Shown here: positions 1 through 8,944 of the stretch, piece by piece | How positions within the stretch are numbered: position 1 is the first letter of the stretch | Layout of the letters: the number at the start of each line of letters is the position of its first letter | NCBI GenBank assembly: GCA_002325375.1 | Contig: DCRZ01000006.1 | Location: 4,911 to 68,910 of the forward strand | From: Rhodospirillaceae bacterium UBA1479 | Lineage (GTDB): Bacteria > Pseudomonadota > Alphaproteobacteria > Rhodospirillales > Casp-alpha2 | Reading direction: 5' to 3' | DNA length: 64,000 nt | Translations under genes and position numbers: made by a program | Notes under the pieces: model-generated | The model's input: the letters and a program-made list of their open reading frames with translations, nothing else | Told to the model about the DNA's origin: nothing | Databases searched by the model: none

Positions 1-2
1 GA

Positions 3-35
3 GAAGCGCCCGGCGGGGGAGGGGCCGGGCGCTTC
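3..35. repeat. GC-rich 12-bp inverted repeat, terminator-like
   Basis: A perfect 12-bp stem (GAAGCGCCCGGC and its complement) closes a 9-nt purine loop. No T-run follows on the plus strand, and the minus-strand side is cut by the window edge, so a terminator cannot be proven. It lies about 170 bases past the end of lolA and could end that transcript or an unseen gene. No gene is supported between positions 1 and 203. Confidence 0.45.
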
Positions 36-167
36 AACTCCATCTTAGGGAGCTGTCGGGCTGGCGAGGGGGGCGCGCCGCCCGACGGCGCGGCATCATT
101 GGCCGCGCTGTATGACTCCATATGGGACGGAATGGCGCTGTGTACCAGGGGCATTTTTTTGCCATCT

Positions 168-188
168 GATATGCATTTTGTGCATATC
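168..188. repeat. 8-bp inverted repeat downstream of lolA
   Basis: GATATGCA and TGCATATC are perfect complements separated by five bases, 16 bases past the lolA stop codon. A run of seven T lies at 154-160 on the plus strand, which is A in the lolA transcript, so this is not a classic intrinsic terminator. It may be an mRNA 3'-end hairpin or a protein site. Confidence 0.35.
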
Positions 189-203
189 TGGCGCGGGCCC
201 GTG

Positions 204-863
204 CTAATCGCCGCTGCGGATCTGTTCGAACTCGGGCAGGGTGAACAGCTTGGGGTCGATCTGGCCGCCGTAGAAGGGATCGGTCAACACGATGTCGGTG
301 ATCGTGCCCTGGGCATCGACCACGGACCATTTGCGCAAAGACATCGGATTGGTGCGGAAGATCAAGGTCAGACGCCCGGCGAAGGGGTCGGCGCGCTCGC
401 CCACGGTCAGGAACACCGCGCCGTCCTCTTCCGCGGCCTCGTAAAAGGCGACGCGTTTGGGATCGAAGCGGATGTTTCCGTTCAACAGGAAGGCTGCCGG
501 GGTGTCCTCGACGGGGATATGGGTGATGTTTTTCAGTTCCTTGTCGATGTAACTGAGGAACTTGCCGGTGGCGACGATGAGGATCGGGTTGGGCGCCTTG
601 TACTCGATACGCATCTTGCCCGGCCGCGACAGGAAGATCTGGCCTTCCGCGAACTCGTTGGTCGACGCCTGTTGAAAGAACGTCGATTGCAGGGTGGTGA
701 TGCCGTTGAGATAGCTCTCGACCCGGCGCACCAGGCTTTGCTGTTTGGCGCTCAGGGTGATTTCGCGGGGATCGCCCTCGACCGCCCCGGCGGTATCGGG
801 GCCAAGACACAGAACCAGAGCGAGCGCCGCCGCCACAACGGCATGGGTGAAACGGATGATCAT
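204..863 (-). CDS. lolA: Outer-membrane lipoprotein carrier protein LolA
   Basis: 219-aa periplasmic chaperone that carries lipoproteins released by the LolCDE transporter across the periplasm to the outer membrane. The chosen ATG gives a clean Sec signal peptide (MIIRF, then a hydrophobic Ala/Leu stretch ending near a TAGA-type cleavage site); a start 14 codons upstream would put a Pro-rich run before it. The mature part has the LolA beta-sheet pattern: a TLQSTFFQ-like segment, then GQIFLSRPGKMRIEY, and a C-terminal run ending in LPEFEQIRSGD. It lies 51 bases after ftsK on the same strand, an order common in Rhodospirillales, and may be co-transcribed with it. Confidence 0.93.
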   Translation of the reverse strand: MIIRFTHAVVAAALALVLCLGPDTAGAVEGDPREITLSAKQQSLVRRVESYLNGITTLQSTFFQQASTNEFAEGQIFLSRPGKMRIEYKAPNPILIVATGKFLSYIDKELKNITHIPVEDTPAAFLLNGNIRFDPKRVAFYEAAEEDGAVFLTVGERADPFAGRLTLIFRTNPMSLRKWSVVDAQGTITDIVLTDPFYGGQIDPKLFTLPEFEQIRSGD

Positions 864-914
864 GGGGGTTATGTAGGCTGGGGGACGGGCCGGGTAAAGC
901 GCCATGACGACGGT

Positions 915-3347
915 TTAATGATTCCCGACCAGAACCTCGCGGCGGCCGACGCGGTCGGCGGGGCTGACGACGCCCTGTTCCTCCATGCGTTCGATCAGAC
1001 GGGCCGCGCGGTTGTAGCCGATCTGCAGGTGGCGCTGCACGAAGCTGGTCGATGCCTTGCCTTCGCGGGCCACCAGGGCGACCGCCTGATCGTACAGCGC
1101 ATCGCCGGAATCGTTGCCGCCGCCGCTGTCGCCGAAGGTGCTGTTGTCGTCGTCGCGGGTGACGTCCTCGATATACTCGGGCGTGCCCTGGGATTTCAGA
1201 TGGCCGACGACCTGTTCGACCTCTTCGTCGGACACGAAGGGTCCGTGCACGCGAGTGATGCGCCCGCCGCCGGCCATGTAGAGCATATCGCCGCGGCCCA
1301 ACAGTTGTTCCGCCCCCTGTTCGCCCAGGATGGTGCGGCTGTCGATCTTCGACGTGACCTGGAAGGAAATGCGGGTCGGGAAGTTGGCCTTGATGGTGCC
1401 GGTGATGACGTCGACCGACGGGCGCTGGGTCGCCATCATGATATGGATGCCGGCGGCCCGCGCCATCTGCGCCAGGCGCTGGATCGAGGCCTCGACGTCC
1501 TTGCCGGCGACCAGCATCAGGTCGGCCATTTCGTCGACCACGACGACGATGAAGGGCAGCGGGTCGGTGCCCAGCGCCTGATCCTCGAACACGGGCCGGC
1601 CTTCGGCGTCGAACCCGGTCTGCACCCGGCGCGACAGCACCTCGCCCTTTTTCTTGGCCTCCAGAAGGCGGGCGTTATAGCCCTCGATGTTGCGCACGCC
1701 CAGCTGCGACATGGCGCGGTAGCGCTCTTCCATCTCGCGCACGGTCCATTTCAGGGCCACGACCGCTTTTTTCGGGTCCGTAACGACCGGCGTCAACAGG
1801 TGCGGAATGCCTTCGTAGACCGACAGTTCCAGCATCTTGGGGTCGATCATGATGAAGCGGCATTGCTCGGGCGACAGGCGGTACAGCAGCGACAACACCA
1901 TGGCGTTCATGCCGACGGATTTGCCCGACCCGGTGGTGCCCGCGATCAACAGGTGCGGCATGGTCGCCAGATCGGCGATGATCGGCCCGCCGCCGATGTC
2001 CTTGCCGAGCGTCAGCGGCAGTTTGGCCTTGGTCCGCTCAAAAGTCTGCGAGGCCAGCAGTTCGCGCAGGTAGACCGATTCCCGGTCGGCGTTGGGCAAT
2101 TCGATGCCGATCACGCTGCGCCCCGGGACCACGGCGATGCGCACGCTGATCGCCGACATGGAGCGCGCGATGTCGTCTGACAGGCCGACCACGCGCGAGG
2201 TTTTCGTTCCGGGGGCGGGTTCCAGTTCATACAGGGTGACCACGGGGCCCGGGCGGACCTTGACGATCTCGCCCTTGACGCCGAAGTCGTCGAGGACCGA
2301 GGCCAGATACTGCGCGTTCTGGGCCAGCTTGTCCGGATCATGGGCCGGGCCCTGGATCACGTCGGGGCCGCCCAAAAGGTCCAGGGTCGGTGTCCGGTAC
2401 GTGCCGTCGCCGCCGAGATCGAGGGAACGCTGGCGGTTGGCGGCCTTGGATTCCTTGGGTTTGGCGGCGGGCGGTTCGATCAGCGCCTTTTTCGATTTCG
2501 CGGCCTTGCGGTCGCGGGCGCGGGCGATCAGGCTTTTCTTGCCGTCCTTGGTGGTGCTGTCGACCGCGGCGCGCTCGCGCCGGGCGGGCATTTCGGCCGG
2601 CGCGATGGGATCAATGTCGTCCAGGACGTCGGCGGCGATCGGCCCGTCCAGGTCGAGGGGGTCGGCGCTGCGCATCCGGCGGAACGTGTCGGTGGTCCAA
2701 AGCACGCCGGCGCGCAGTCCCAGGGCGGTGCCGATAACGGCGCCGGCCAGGGCACGCAGGCCGGTCAGCCAATCGCGCCGGGAAAACCCGAGGGCGCAGA
2801 TGAAGGACAGGGTGCCGATAACGGCGGCGGCGCTGCCCAGCCATTCGCCAGGCAGGGCGACGGGCACCTGGACCAGCAGCCGGGCCAGGCCGTCGAAGGC
2901 GAGGCCGCCGACGATCCCGCCCAGCCCCGTGGCGAGCGGCCAGGTATCCGGCCGGTCGAGGGGGGCCATGGCCAGGGTCAGGGTGACCAGGGCGATCAGA
3001 AGAAACAGCAGGCGCAGGGCCAGGCCCGAAAGCGCGCGTTGACGCAGCAGGGTCCAGCCCCAAGCCAGCGCGACCAGCGGCAGCAGCCCGGCAACCACGC
3101 CGAAAACCTGCAATCCCAGGTCGGCGGTAACGGCGCCGGGGCGGCCCAACAGGTTCTGGACCGCGGCCCCCGTGGCCGTGTTCAGGGACGGATCGCCCGC
3201 ATGAAAGGTGAACAGCGCGACACCCGCGGCCGCACCGGCGGCGATCAGGACCATGCCGGTGACCTCGGCCAGGCGGCGGCGCACGAACGCCCCGGTCCCT
3301 TGCGGGAACAGGTTGACCAAGCCGGAGGTATGTTGTGACGCTGCCAT
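915..3347 (-). CDS. ftsK: DNA translocase FtsK
   Basis: 810-aa septal DNA pump that coordinates chromosome segregation and XerCD recombination with cell division. The N-terminal ~215 residues carry about four membrane spans. A charged, low-complexity linker follows at about 225-320. The motor has Walker A GTTGSGKS at about 470-477 and Walker B IVVVVDEMAD at about 600-609. The C-terminal ~65 residues form the winged-helix gamma domain that reads KOPS sites (YNRAARLIERMEEQG). The linker is much shorter than in E. coli, which is usual for alphaproteobacteria. The gene lies 24 bases after the aminotransferase and before lolA. Confidence 0.97.
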   Translation of the reverse strand: MAASQHTSGLVNLFPQGTGAFVRRRLAEVTGMVLIAAGAAAGVALFTFHAGDPSLNTATGAAVQNLLGRPGAVTADLGLQVFGVVAGLLPLVALAWGWTLLRQRALSGLALRLLFLLIALVTLTLAMAPLDRPDTWPLATGLGGIVGGLAFDGLARLLVQVPVALPGEWLGSAAAVIGTLSFICALGFSRRDWLTGLRALAGAVIGTALGLRAGVLWTTDTFRRMRSADPLDLDGPIAADVLDDIDPIAPAEMPARRERAAVDSTTKDGKKSLIARARDRKAAKSKKALIEPPAAKPKESKAANRQRSLDLGGDGTYRTPTLDLLGGPDVIQGPAHDPDKLAQNAQYLASVLDDFGVKGEIVKVRPGPVVTLYELEPAPGTKTSRVVGLSDDIARSMSAISVRIAVVPGRSVIGIELPNADRESVYLRELLASQTFERTKAKLPLTLGKDIGGGPIIADLATMPHLLIAGTTGSGKSVGMNAMVLSLLYRLSPEQCRFIMIDPKMLELSVYEGIPHLLTPVVTDPKKAVVALKWTVREMEERYRAMSQLGVRNIEGYNARLLEAKKKGEVLSRRVQTGFDAEGRPVFEDQALGTDPLPFIVVVVDEMADLMLVAGKDVEASIQRLAQMARAAGIHIMMATQRPSVDVITGTIKANFPTRISFQVTSKIDSRTILGEQGAEQLLGRGDMLYMAGGGRITRVHGPFVSDEEVEQVVGHLKSQGTPEYIEDVTRDDDNSTFGDSGGGNDSGDALYDQAVALVAREGKASTSFVQRHLQIGYNRAARLIERMEEQGVVSPADRVGRREVLVGNH

Positions 3348-3371
3348 AAGCGGCTTCTAAGTTATTAAGGT

Positions 3372-4562
3372 TTACAAGACCTTAACAAGACGTCTTAAGG
3401 CAGTCTCTATGGTTTTTTGCTGATGGACCAGAGCGACCCGAATAAAGGCCTGCCCGGGGTTGTTGCCGTCGGCCATGGTCTCGCTCATATAGGCCCCAGG
3501 CAAAACACGGATTGCCGCGTCTTTCCAAAGCCTTAGAGCCGCGTCTTCACCATTTCCCACATCCAGCCAAAGGAAGAAACCGCCGGCCGGGCGGCGGAAT
3601 CCGAAACGGTCGCCGATGATCTCCGCCGCCGTGTTGATCAGGCCCTGATAGGCCGTGCGATAGCGAAAAGCATCCGAATCGTCGGCCCACAGCCGGGCCG
3701 AGGCATAAAGGGCGGGGTGCGGCATCTGCGCCCCCAGATAGTTGCGCAGCATGCGATAGCGCTTGATCAGCTCCGGGTCCCCGGCGACGAAGCCCGACCG
3801 CATGCCGGGTGCGCTTGAGCGTTTGGAGAGCGAATGGAACACCAGCACGTTGGTGAATTTGCCGTCCAGGCCGGCCGAGGCTTCGAGCGCGCCGGCCGGT
3901 GGAAAGGCGTCATAGATTTCCGCGTAACATTCGTCGACGACCAGCACGAAATCATGGCGCCGGGCCAGGATGATGGCGTCCATCAACAGGCTCATGGACG
4001 CCACGCCGCCCTGCGGATTGCCCGGCGAGCACAGATAGAACAGCGCCGTGCGCGCCCAATCGGCCTCGGTCATCCGGGTCAGGTCGGGCATGAAGCCGGT
4101 TTCGGCGGTCGCCGGCAGGTGACGGCGCTCGGCGCCGGAAAACACGGCGGCGGCCATGTAGGTGTGGAAACAGGGATTGGGCATGACCACCAGGGGGGTC
4201 TGGCCGGCCTTTTGCGGCGGCACCACCAGATTGGCGACCAGGGCCAGGCCCTCGCGGGTGCCGACCACGGGCAGGATATGGCGCTCCGGGTCCAACACGT
4301 CGGGGTCCAGGCCGTAGCGGCGTTCCAGAAACCCGGCGGCGGCGGCCCGGAAATCCGGATTGCCGTCGGTCTGTGGATAGCGGCCCCATAGACCGGCCCT
4401 GTCGGCCATGGTCTCGGCGATGGCGGGGGGCGGATCGAAGGTCGGGTCGCCGACCGCCAGGGAAATCGGGTCCAGTCCTGCCGCCGGGGCGTGGGGGTCC
4501 AGAAGATTGCGCAGACGGTCGAAGGGATAGACCGGCAGCATGTCGTATCGTGGGTTCAGCAT
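3372..4562 (-). CDS. PLP-dependent class I/II aminotransferase, DapC-like
   Basis: 396-aa fold-type I aminotransferase. The PLP lysine sits in SLSKRSSAPGMRSGF, with the usual CSPGNPQGG loop and VVDECYAEIYD before it. In this position next to ftsK the family is often annotated as succinyldiaminopimelate transaminase (lysine/diaminopimelate pathway), but the substrate is not proven by sequence. The ATG at 4562 (MLNPRYD) is preferred: the longer frame runs through the amtB terminator and into amtB and adds non-homologous residues. Because an intrinsic terminator lies just upstream, the gene probably has its own promoter in the ~55 bases between. Confidence 0.85.
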   Translation of the reverse strand: MLNPRYDMLPVYPFDRLRNLLDPHAPAAGLDPISLAVGDPTFDPPPAIAETMADRAGLWGRYPQTDGNPDFRAAAAGFLERRYGLDPDVLDPERHILPVVGTREGLALVANLVVPPQKAGQTPLVVMPNPCFHTYMAAAVFSGAERRHLPATAETGFMPDLTRMTEADWARTALFYLCSPGNPQGGVASMSLLMDAIILARRHDFVLVVDECYAEIYDAFPPAGALEASAGLDGKFTNVLVFHSLSKRSSAPGMRSGFVAGDPELIKRYRMLRNYLGAQMPHPALYASARLWADDSDAFRYRTAYQGLINTAAEIIGDRFGFRRPAGGFFLWLDVGNGEDAALRLWKDAAIRVLPGAYMSETMADGNNPGQAFIRVALVHQQKTIETALRRLVKVL

Positions 4563-4620
4563 GGTGTTGAGTCTATATCCCGGCCCCGTGCGGGCAAAGG
4601 CCGCTGAGGAGGAAATGGAC

Positions 4621-4656
4621 AAAAAAAGAGGGCCGGAAGACGTGAGTCTTCCGGCC
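4621..4656 (-). terminator. Rho-independent terminator of glnK-amtB
   Basis: On the minus strand an 11-bp perfect stem (GGCCGGAAGAC and its complement, 4631-4656) with a 4-nt loop is followed after three bases by seven T (4627-4621). It starts 25 bases past the amtB stop and separates the nitrogen operon from the downstream aminotransferase. Confidence 0.9.
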
Positions 4657-4681
4657 CCGTAGGGGAGTTGTGGAGGAGAGA

Positions 4682-6043
4682 TTAGATGGTCTGTGATCCG
4701 CGGAATTCGGGATAAGCCTCGAGACCGCATTCGGCCATGTCGAGACCCTGTTCCTCTTCTTCCGGCGACACCCGGACCCCACCCATGACCATCTTCAGGA
4801 CGAACCAGAGAATGGCGGAGGTGACGATCACGAAGATGCCGATGGAAACGACACCCACGGCCTGCGTGTAGAAGGACGCGTCGGCGTTGGACAGCGGCAC
4901 CGCCATGGTGCCCCAGATGCCGGCCACGAGGTGGACCGGAATGGCGCCGACCACGTCGTCGATCTTCAGCTTGTCGAGCAGCGGCACGAAGACCACCACC
5001 AACACGCCGCCAACGGCACCGATGATCGCCGACAGACCCAGGGAGGGCGTGTCCGGACCGGCGGTGATCGACACCAGACCGGCCAGAGCGCCGTTCAGCG
5101 CCATGGTCAGATCGACCTTCTTGTAGATCAGCTGGGTCAGGACGATGGCGGCCAGAACCCCGCCGGCAGCGGCGATGTTGGTGTTGATGTAGATGTTGGA
5201 GATCGCGATGGCGTCAGCCGCCGAGCCCATGGCGAGCTGGGAGCCGCCGTTGAACCCGAACCAACCGAGCCACAGGATGAACGTGCCCAGCGTGGCGAGC
5301 GGCAGATTGGCGCCCGGCATCGGCTTGACGGTGCCGTCGGCGCCGTACTTGCCCTTGCGGGCCCCGATGATGATGGCGCCGGTCAAGGCCGCCCAGCCGC
5401 CCACGGAGTGGACCAGGGTGGAGCCGGCGAAATCGGCGAAGCCCATTTCGGACAGCCAGCCGCCGCCCCACTGCCAGGAACCCTGGATCGGGTAGATGAT
5501 GCCCGTCAGGACGACCGTGAAGGCCAGGAAGGCCCACAACTTGACGCGTTCGGCCACGGTCCCGGAAACGATCGAGGCCGCGGTCGCGACGAACACCAGC
5601 TGGAAGAAGAAGTCGGAGGCCGCGGAATAGCCCACGGCGCCGTCACCGACGAATTTGCCGGCGGCGGCCGCGCTGTCGTCCTGGCCCCACAGGGAGAAGG
5701 AGCCCATGAAGCCGCCGTCCACACCCGAATACATCAGGTTGTAGCCGATCAGGTAGTACATGATCGAGGCGATGGAGAACAAGGCGACGTTCTTCAGGCA
5801 CTGCATGGCGGTGTTCTTGGTCCGCACCAGGCCGGCTTCGAGCATGGAGAAGCCCGCGGCCATCCACATGACCAGGAAACCGTGCACCAGGAACGAGAAG
5901 GTGTTGAAGACGAACTGAGATTCACCGGGAACCTCGGCATGAGCCGCGCCGGACATCACCAGCAGCAGCATCGCCGCTCCGACCACGCCGGCCAACCGCG
6001 CGACGCCTTTGGAAAGCGTATGTTTCAGATTTTCAATAAGCAT
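4682..6043 (-). CDS. amtB: Ammonium transporter AmtB
   Basis: 453-aa inner-membrane ammonium channel. The N-terminus looks like a cleaved signal peptide (VVGAAMLLLVMSGAAHA), as in E. coli AmtB, followed by about 11 membrane spans. The two pore histidines are visible in STLVHSVGGW and IPVHLVAGIWG, and the family signature AGFSMLEAGLVRTKN is near residue 65. The gene starts 12 bases after glnK, its physiological inhibitor, and ends at a strong terminator. The pair is expected to be induced by nitrogen limitation. Confidence 0.97.
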   Translation of the reverse strand: MLIENLKHTLSKGVARLAGVVGAAMLLLVMSGAAHAEVPGESQFVFNTFSFLVHGFLVMWMAAGFSMLEAGLVRTKNTAMQCLKNVALFSIASIMYYLIGYNLMYSGVDGGFMGSFSLWGQDDSAAAAGKFVGDGAVGYSAASDFFFQLVFVATAASIVSGTVAERVKLWAFLAFTVVLTGIIYPIQGSWQWGGGWLSEMGFADFAGSTLVHSVGGWAALTGAIIIGARKGKYGADGTVKPMPGANLPLATLGTFILWLGWFGFNGGSQLAMGSAADAIAISNIYINTNIAAAGGVLAAIVLTQLIYKKVDLTMALNGALAGLVSITAGPDTPSLGLSAIIGAVGGVLVVVFVPLLDKLKIDDVVGAIPVHLVAGIWGTMAVPLSNADASFYTQAVGVVSIGIFVIVTSAILWFVLKMVMGGVRVSPEEEEQGLDMAECGLEAYPEFRGSQTI

Positions 6044-6050
6044 TTGGAAA

Positions 6051-6057
6051 ACCTCCT
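6051..6057 (-). promoter_or_regulatory. amtB Shine-Dalgarno overlapping the glnK stop
   Basis: On the minus strand the sequence reads TAGGAGGT: the last two bases of the glnK stop codon TAG are part of a full AGGAGGT ribosome site for amtB, seven bases before its ATG. This implies translational coupling of the PII protein and its channel. Confidence 0.85.
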
Positions 6058-6394
6058 AAAGGGCATCCGCGCCGGATTCGCCCGTGCGGATCCGCACGGC
6101 CTGTTCAAGCGAGTAGACGAAAACCTTGCCGTCGCCGATCTTGCCGGTTTGGGCGGTTTTCTGAATGGTTTCGACGATGGAAGCGACGAGGTCGTCCTTT
6201 ACGGCGATCTCGAGCTTCACTTTCGGCAGGAAGTTCACCATGTATTCGGCGCCGCGGTAGATTTCCGCCTGCCCCTTCTGGCGTCCGAAGCCCTTGACCT
6301 CGCTGACGGTCATACCTTCGACGCCTAAGGGCGTCAGGGCCTCTCGAACCTCCTCCAACTTAAACGGCTTGATAACGGCCATGATCAGCTTCAT
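6056..6394 (-). CDS. glnK: Nitrogen regulatory protein PII (GlnK)
   Basis: 112-aa trimeric PII signal protein that senses 2-oxoglutarate, ATP/ADP and (through uridylylation) glutamine, and blocks AmtB under ammonium excess. It begins MKLIMAVIKPFKLEEV. The T-loop holds the uridylylation tyrosine in RGAEYMVNFLPK and the C-terminus has the GDGKVFVYSLEQAVRIRTGE signature. The long upstream frame has no homology; the internal ATG gives the standard PII length and is preceded by GGAAAGGA. Linkage to amtB marks it as GlnK-type, not GlnB. Confidence 0.97.
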   Translation of the reverse strand: MKLIMAVIKPFKLEEVREALTPLGVEGMTVSEVKGFGRQKGQAEIYRGAEYMVNFLPKVKLEIAVKDDLVASIVETIQKTAQTGKIGDGKVFVYSLEQAVRIRTGESGADAL

Positions 6395-6742
6395 TTCGGT
6401 AATCCTTTCCGCTTTTTGGCCACGTCCCGGACGGGCGACCGAAAACTCCAGCGCCCGTCGATGGTTATGTGCCGGACCCCATGGCCCGATTTCGCAGCGC
6501 ACAATTTCAAGAACCGTGCCGGAATCCATACAAGTTGTTTTATTGTTTAATATCAGCCCCTTAAGGAGTCCGAGGCTGCCGGAAAGATGAATATTGATGC
6601 ATATAATTTGTTCAAAAAACCTTATTTGCTCATTTATTGACCAGTTTCGATGTCTGGACATTCCGCGCCGGCGGGGTGATTCTTGGCCGCAAGGCGGGCG
6701 GGCACTTTCCGGCGCCCAACGGCAGCGGCAAAGGCGTATTTC
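6395..6742. other. 348-base divergent intergenic region, glnK / ubiH-like
   Basis: No gene is supported here. It contains a sigma-54-like element for glnK (described separately) and an AT-rich block at about 6530-6645 that would fit enhancer or promoter sequences. A perfect TATAAT occurs at 6602-6607 on the plus strand but lacks a good -35 at 17 bases. No clear NtrC dyad was recognised. Confidence 0.6.
6507..6521 (-). promoter_or_regulatory. Possible sigma-54 (-24/-12) promoter of glnK-amtB
   Basis: The minus strand reads CGGCAC-N5-TTGA, against the consensus TGGCAC-N5-TTGC: the GG and spacing match, and the final C is A. It lies about 113 bases upstream of the glnK ATG. NtrC/sigma-54 control of glnK-amtB is well known in proteobacteria, which raises the prior, but no enhancer site was identified. 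Confidence 0.4.
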
Positions 6743-8023
6743 ATGACCCGCAATAGGCAGATGACGACCGACAGGGCGACGGACGGCGGAACGGCCGACG
6801 TCTTGGCCGATGTGGCGATTGTCGGCGGCGGTCTGGTCGGCGGCACCCTCGCCGTGCTGCTGGCGAATGCCGGGTTTTCCGTCATCCTGGTCGACCGCGC
6901 CGATCCGGCGGCCGGGCTCGACGCCGGGTTCGACGGCCGTGCCTCAGCCATCGCGCTGGCAACCCACCGGGTGCTGGTGGCGGCGGGCCTGTGGGACCAT
7001 CTGGGTCCCCGGTCGTCGCCGATCCGGGACATCCGGGTCGCCGACGCGGGCTCCCTGCTGTTCCTGCATTACGACCACAGCTTGGTCGGCGACGCCCCCT
7101 TCGGCTACATGATCGAAAACCGTCATCTGCGCCGCGCCCTTTATGACGCGCAGCGCGCGGCCCGCAACCTGACCGTCGTCGCCCCCGCCGGGATTGCGGC
7201 CATGGACCTGGATTCCGCAGACGCCCGGTTGACGCTTGCCGACGGGCGGACCCTGGGGGCCCGCCTGATCGTCGGCGCCGACGGCCGCACATCGCGGACC
7301 CGTACCTGGGCCGGTATCCGCACCACGGGATGGGATTACGGCCAGACGGGCATCGTCTGCACGGTCGATCACGAACGGCCCCACGGCTTCGTCGCCCATG
7401 AACATTTCCTGGCCGCCGGGCCCTTCGCGATCCTGCCGACCAAGGGGGAAACAGGCCGCGAACAACATCAGTCGTCCCTGGTGTGGACGGAACGGGACGC
7501 CCTGGCCCCGGCCCTGATGGCCCTTTCCGATGATGATTTCCTGGCCGAACTGGCGCTCCGCTTTGGCGACTTCCTGGGCTCCCTGGCCCTGGTCGGCCCG
7601 CGCTGGAGCTACCCGCTGTCGCTGCTGGTTGCCGAGCGCGCCACGGCACCGCGCTTCGCCCTGGCGGGCGATGCCTTGCACGGCATGCATCCGATCGCCG
7701 GTCAGGGCCTGAACATGGGCCTGCGTGACGTCGCGGTGCTGGCCGAGGTGCTGGCCGACGCCAAGGGCCTGGGCCTCGACCTGGGGTCGCCCGCCGTGCT
7801 TGAGGATTATGAGCGCGGGCGCCGCTTCGACAATTCCCTGATGCTGGGGATGACCGACGCCCTCAACCGCCTGTTCTCCAACGCCGTGCCGCCCTTGCGC
7901 CTGGCCCGCGATTTGGGTCTGGGCACGGTCAACGCCCTGCCCGAGTTGAAAAAGCTGTTCATGCGCCATGCCATGGGCGAGGTCGGTAACCTGCCCCGCT
8001 TGATGCGGGGCGAAACGCTGTAG
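6743..8023 (+). CDS. UbiH/UbiF/COQ6-family FAD-dependent hydroxylase
   Basis: 426-aa flavin monooxygenase of the ubiquinone-ring hydroxylase family. The dinucleotide fold is VAIVGGGLVGGTLAVLLANAG near the N-terminus, the DG motif is IVGADGRTSRTR near the middle, and the second FAD motif is ALAGDALHGMHPIAGQGLNMGLRD. It would hydroxylate a polyprenyl-phenol intermediate of ubiquinone synthesis, probably at the membrane; which ring position cannot be read from sequence. The ATG at 6743 is chosen because AAAGG lies 8 bases upstream; an in-frame ATG at 6761 is an alternative. Confidence 0.88.
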   Translation: MTRNRQMTTDRATDGGTADVLADVAIVGGGLVGGTLAVLLANAGFSVILVDRADPAAGLDAGFDGRASAIALATHRVLVAAGLWDHLGPRSSPIRDIRVADAGSLLFLHYDHSLVGDAPFGYMIENRHLRRALYDAQRAARNLTVVAPAGIAAMDLDSADARLTLADGRTLGARLIVGADGRTSRTRTWAGIRTTGWDYGQTGIVCTVDHERPHGFVAHEHFLAAGPFAILPTKGETGREQHQSSLVWTERDALAPALMALSDDDFLAELALRFGDFLGSLALVGPRWSYPLSLLVAERATAPRFALAGDALHGMHPIAGQGLNMGLRDVAVLAEVLADAKGLGLDLGSPAVLEDYERGRRFDNSLMLGMTDALNRLFSNAVPPLRLARDLGLGTVNALPELKKLFMRHAMGEVGNLPRLMRGETL

Positions 8024-8167
8024 TCACCGGTTGATCCAGATCACCGCGCCGGCACGGCGGAGGGCCTATCAAAGGGCTGCCCGCCGGCCCGGACGCAACG
8101 TTTGACGGACCCCGCGGAAGCATTTAACAGAAGAGCCCGGCCCGCAGCGGGGCTGCGCTAGACGAAA

Positions 8168-8839
8168 ATGGACGGCACCATGACATCTCCCTCCGCCAAT
8201 ACGGCGCGGCTTCAGGCCAGCCTGGACAGTTGCGAAACGCGGCGGGAGCCGTTTTCCCACTGGCTGCTTGACGACGTGTTCACGGACGAGGTGGTGGAAG
8301 GCCTCCGCGCCCTGCCGTTCGACGCGCCCCGGGTCGAATATACAAAGGGGGCCCGCGCCGCCAACAACGACAGCCGCAGTTATTTCGATCCGGGCCGCCG
8401 CGCCGAATTCACCGTCTGCGAAGACATCGCCCAGGGTTTTCAGGACCCGGCCACGGTCAAGCGCATCGAAAAGATGTGCGGCATCGACCTCGCGGGCAGT
8501 TTCCTGCGCCTGGAATACGCGCAGGACCGCGACGGTTTCTGGCTGCACCCGCATAAGGACATCTCGGTCAAGAAGCTGAGCCTGCTGGTCTATCTGTCCC
8601 AAGCGCCCGAGGGCGAAGACTGGGGCACGGACATCTATGCCGGACCCAAGGAAGAGGACTACTTCGGCCCGACCCCGCACCGCAAGAACCGGGCCCTGGT
8701 GTTCGTGCCGGGCGCCGATACCTGGCACGGCTTCCGCCGCAAGCCGATCACCGGCGTGCGCCAGACCCTGATCGTCAATTTCGTCGGCGACGACTGGAAC
8801 AATACCCACGAACTGGCCTTTCCGGGTCAGCCGGTCTAG
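8168..8839 (+). CDS. 2OG-Fe(II) oxygenase-like protein
   Basis: 223-aa soluble protein with the pattern of Fe(II)/2-oxoglutarate dioxygenases: the HxD pair is in WLHPHKDIS, a strand LSLLVYLS follows, the distal histidine is in GADTWHGF, and an arginine that could bind 2-oxoglutarate is in GVRQTLIVNF. Related proteins often sit near glycan or lipid genes, but the substrate is unknown. An ATG four codons in (8180) is an equally possible start; neither has a strong ribosome site. It stands alone between the hydroxylase and the secreted protein. Confidence 0.7.
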   Translation: MDGTMTSPSANTARLQASLDSCETRREPFSHWLLDDVFTDEVVEGLRALPFDAPRVEYTKGARAANNDSRSYFDPGRRAEFTVCEDIAQGFQDPATVKRIEKMCGIDLAGSFLRLEYAQDRDGFWLHPHKDISVKKLSLLVYLSQAPEGEDWGTDIYAGPKEEDYFGPTPHRKNRALVFVPGADTWHGFRRKPITGVRQTLIVNFVGDDWNNTHELAFPGQPV

Positions 8840-8915
8840 GGCCTGGCGGGCGCAGCGCCCCGGCCATTAAATCCGCATCCGTCAGGCAGACGTCAGGTTC
8901 ATTCCCCATAAGACA

Positions 8916-8942
8916 GGCGAACTCGGATTAAGGGTGTTCGCC
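8916..8942. repeat. Short inverted repeat upstream of secreted-protein gene
   Basis: GGCGAAC and GTTCGCC (7-bp arms, 13-base spacer) end two bases before the ATG of the next gene. The arms flank the likely ribosome site AGGG, so a hairpin would hide it; it could also be a chance match in GC-rich DNA. Confidence 0.25.
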
Positions 8943-8944
8943 CG

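Noticed and set aside
99..2180. 693-aa open frame on the plus strand over lolA and ftsK
   Set aside because: It is antisense to two clear genes, is rich in His, Gln, Arg and Gly as frame shadows of GC-rich DNA are, and has no family motif.
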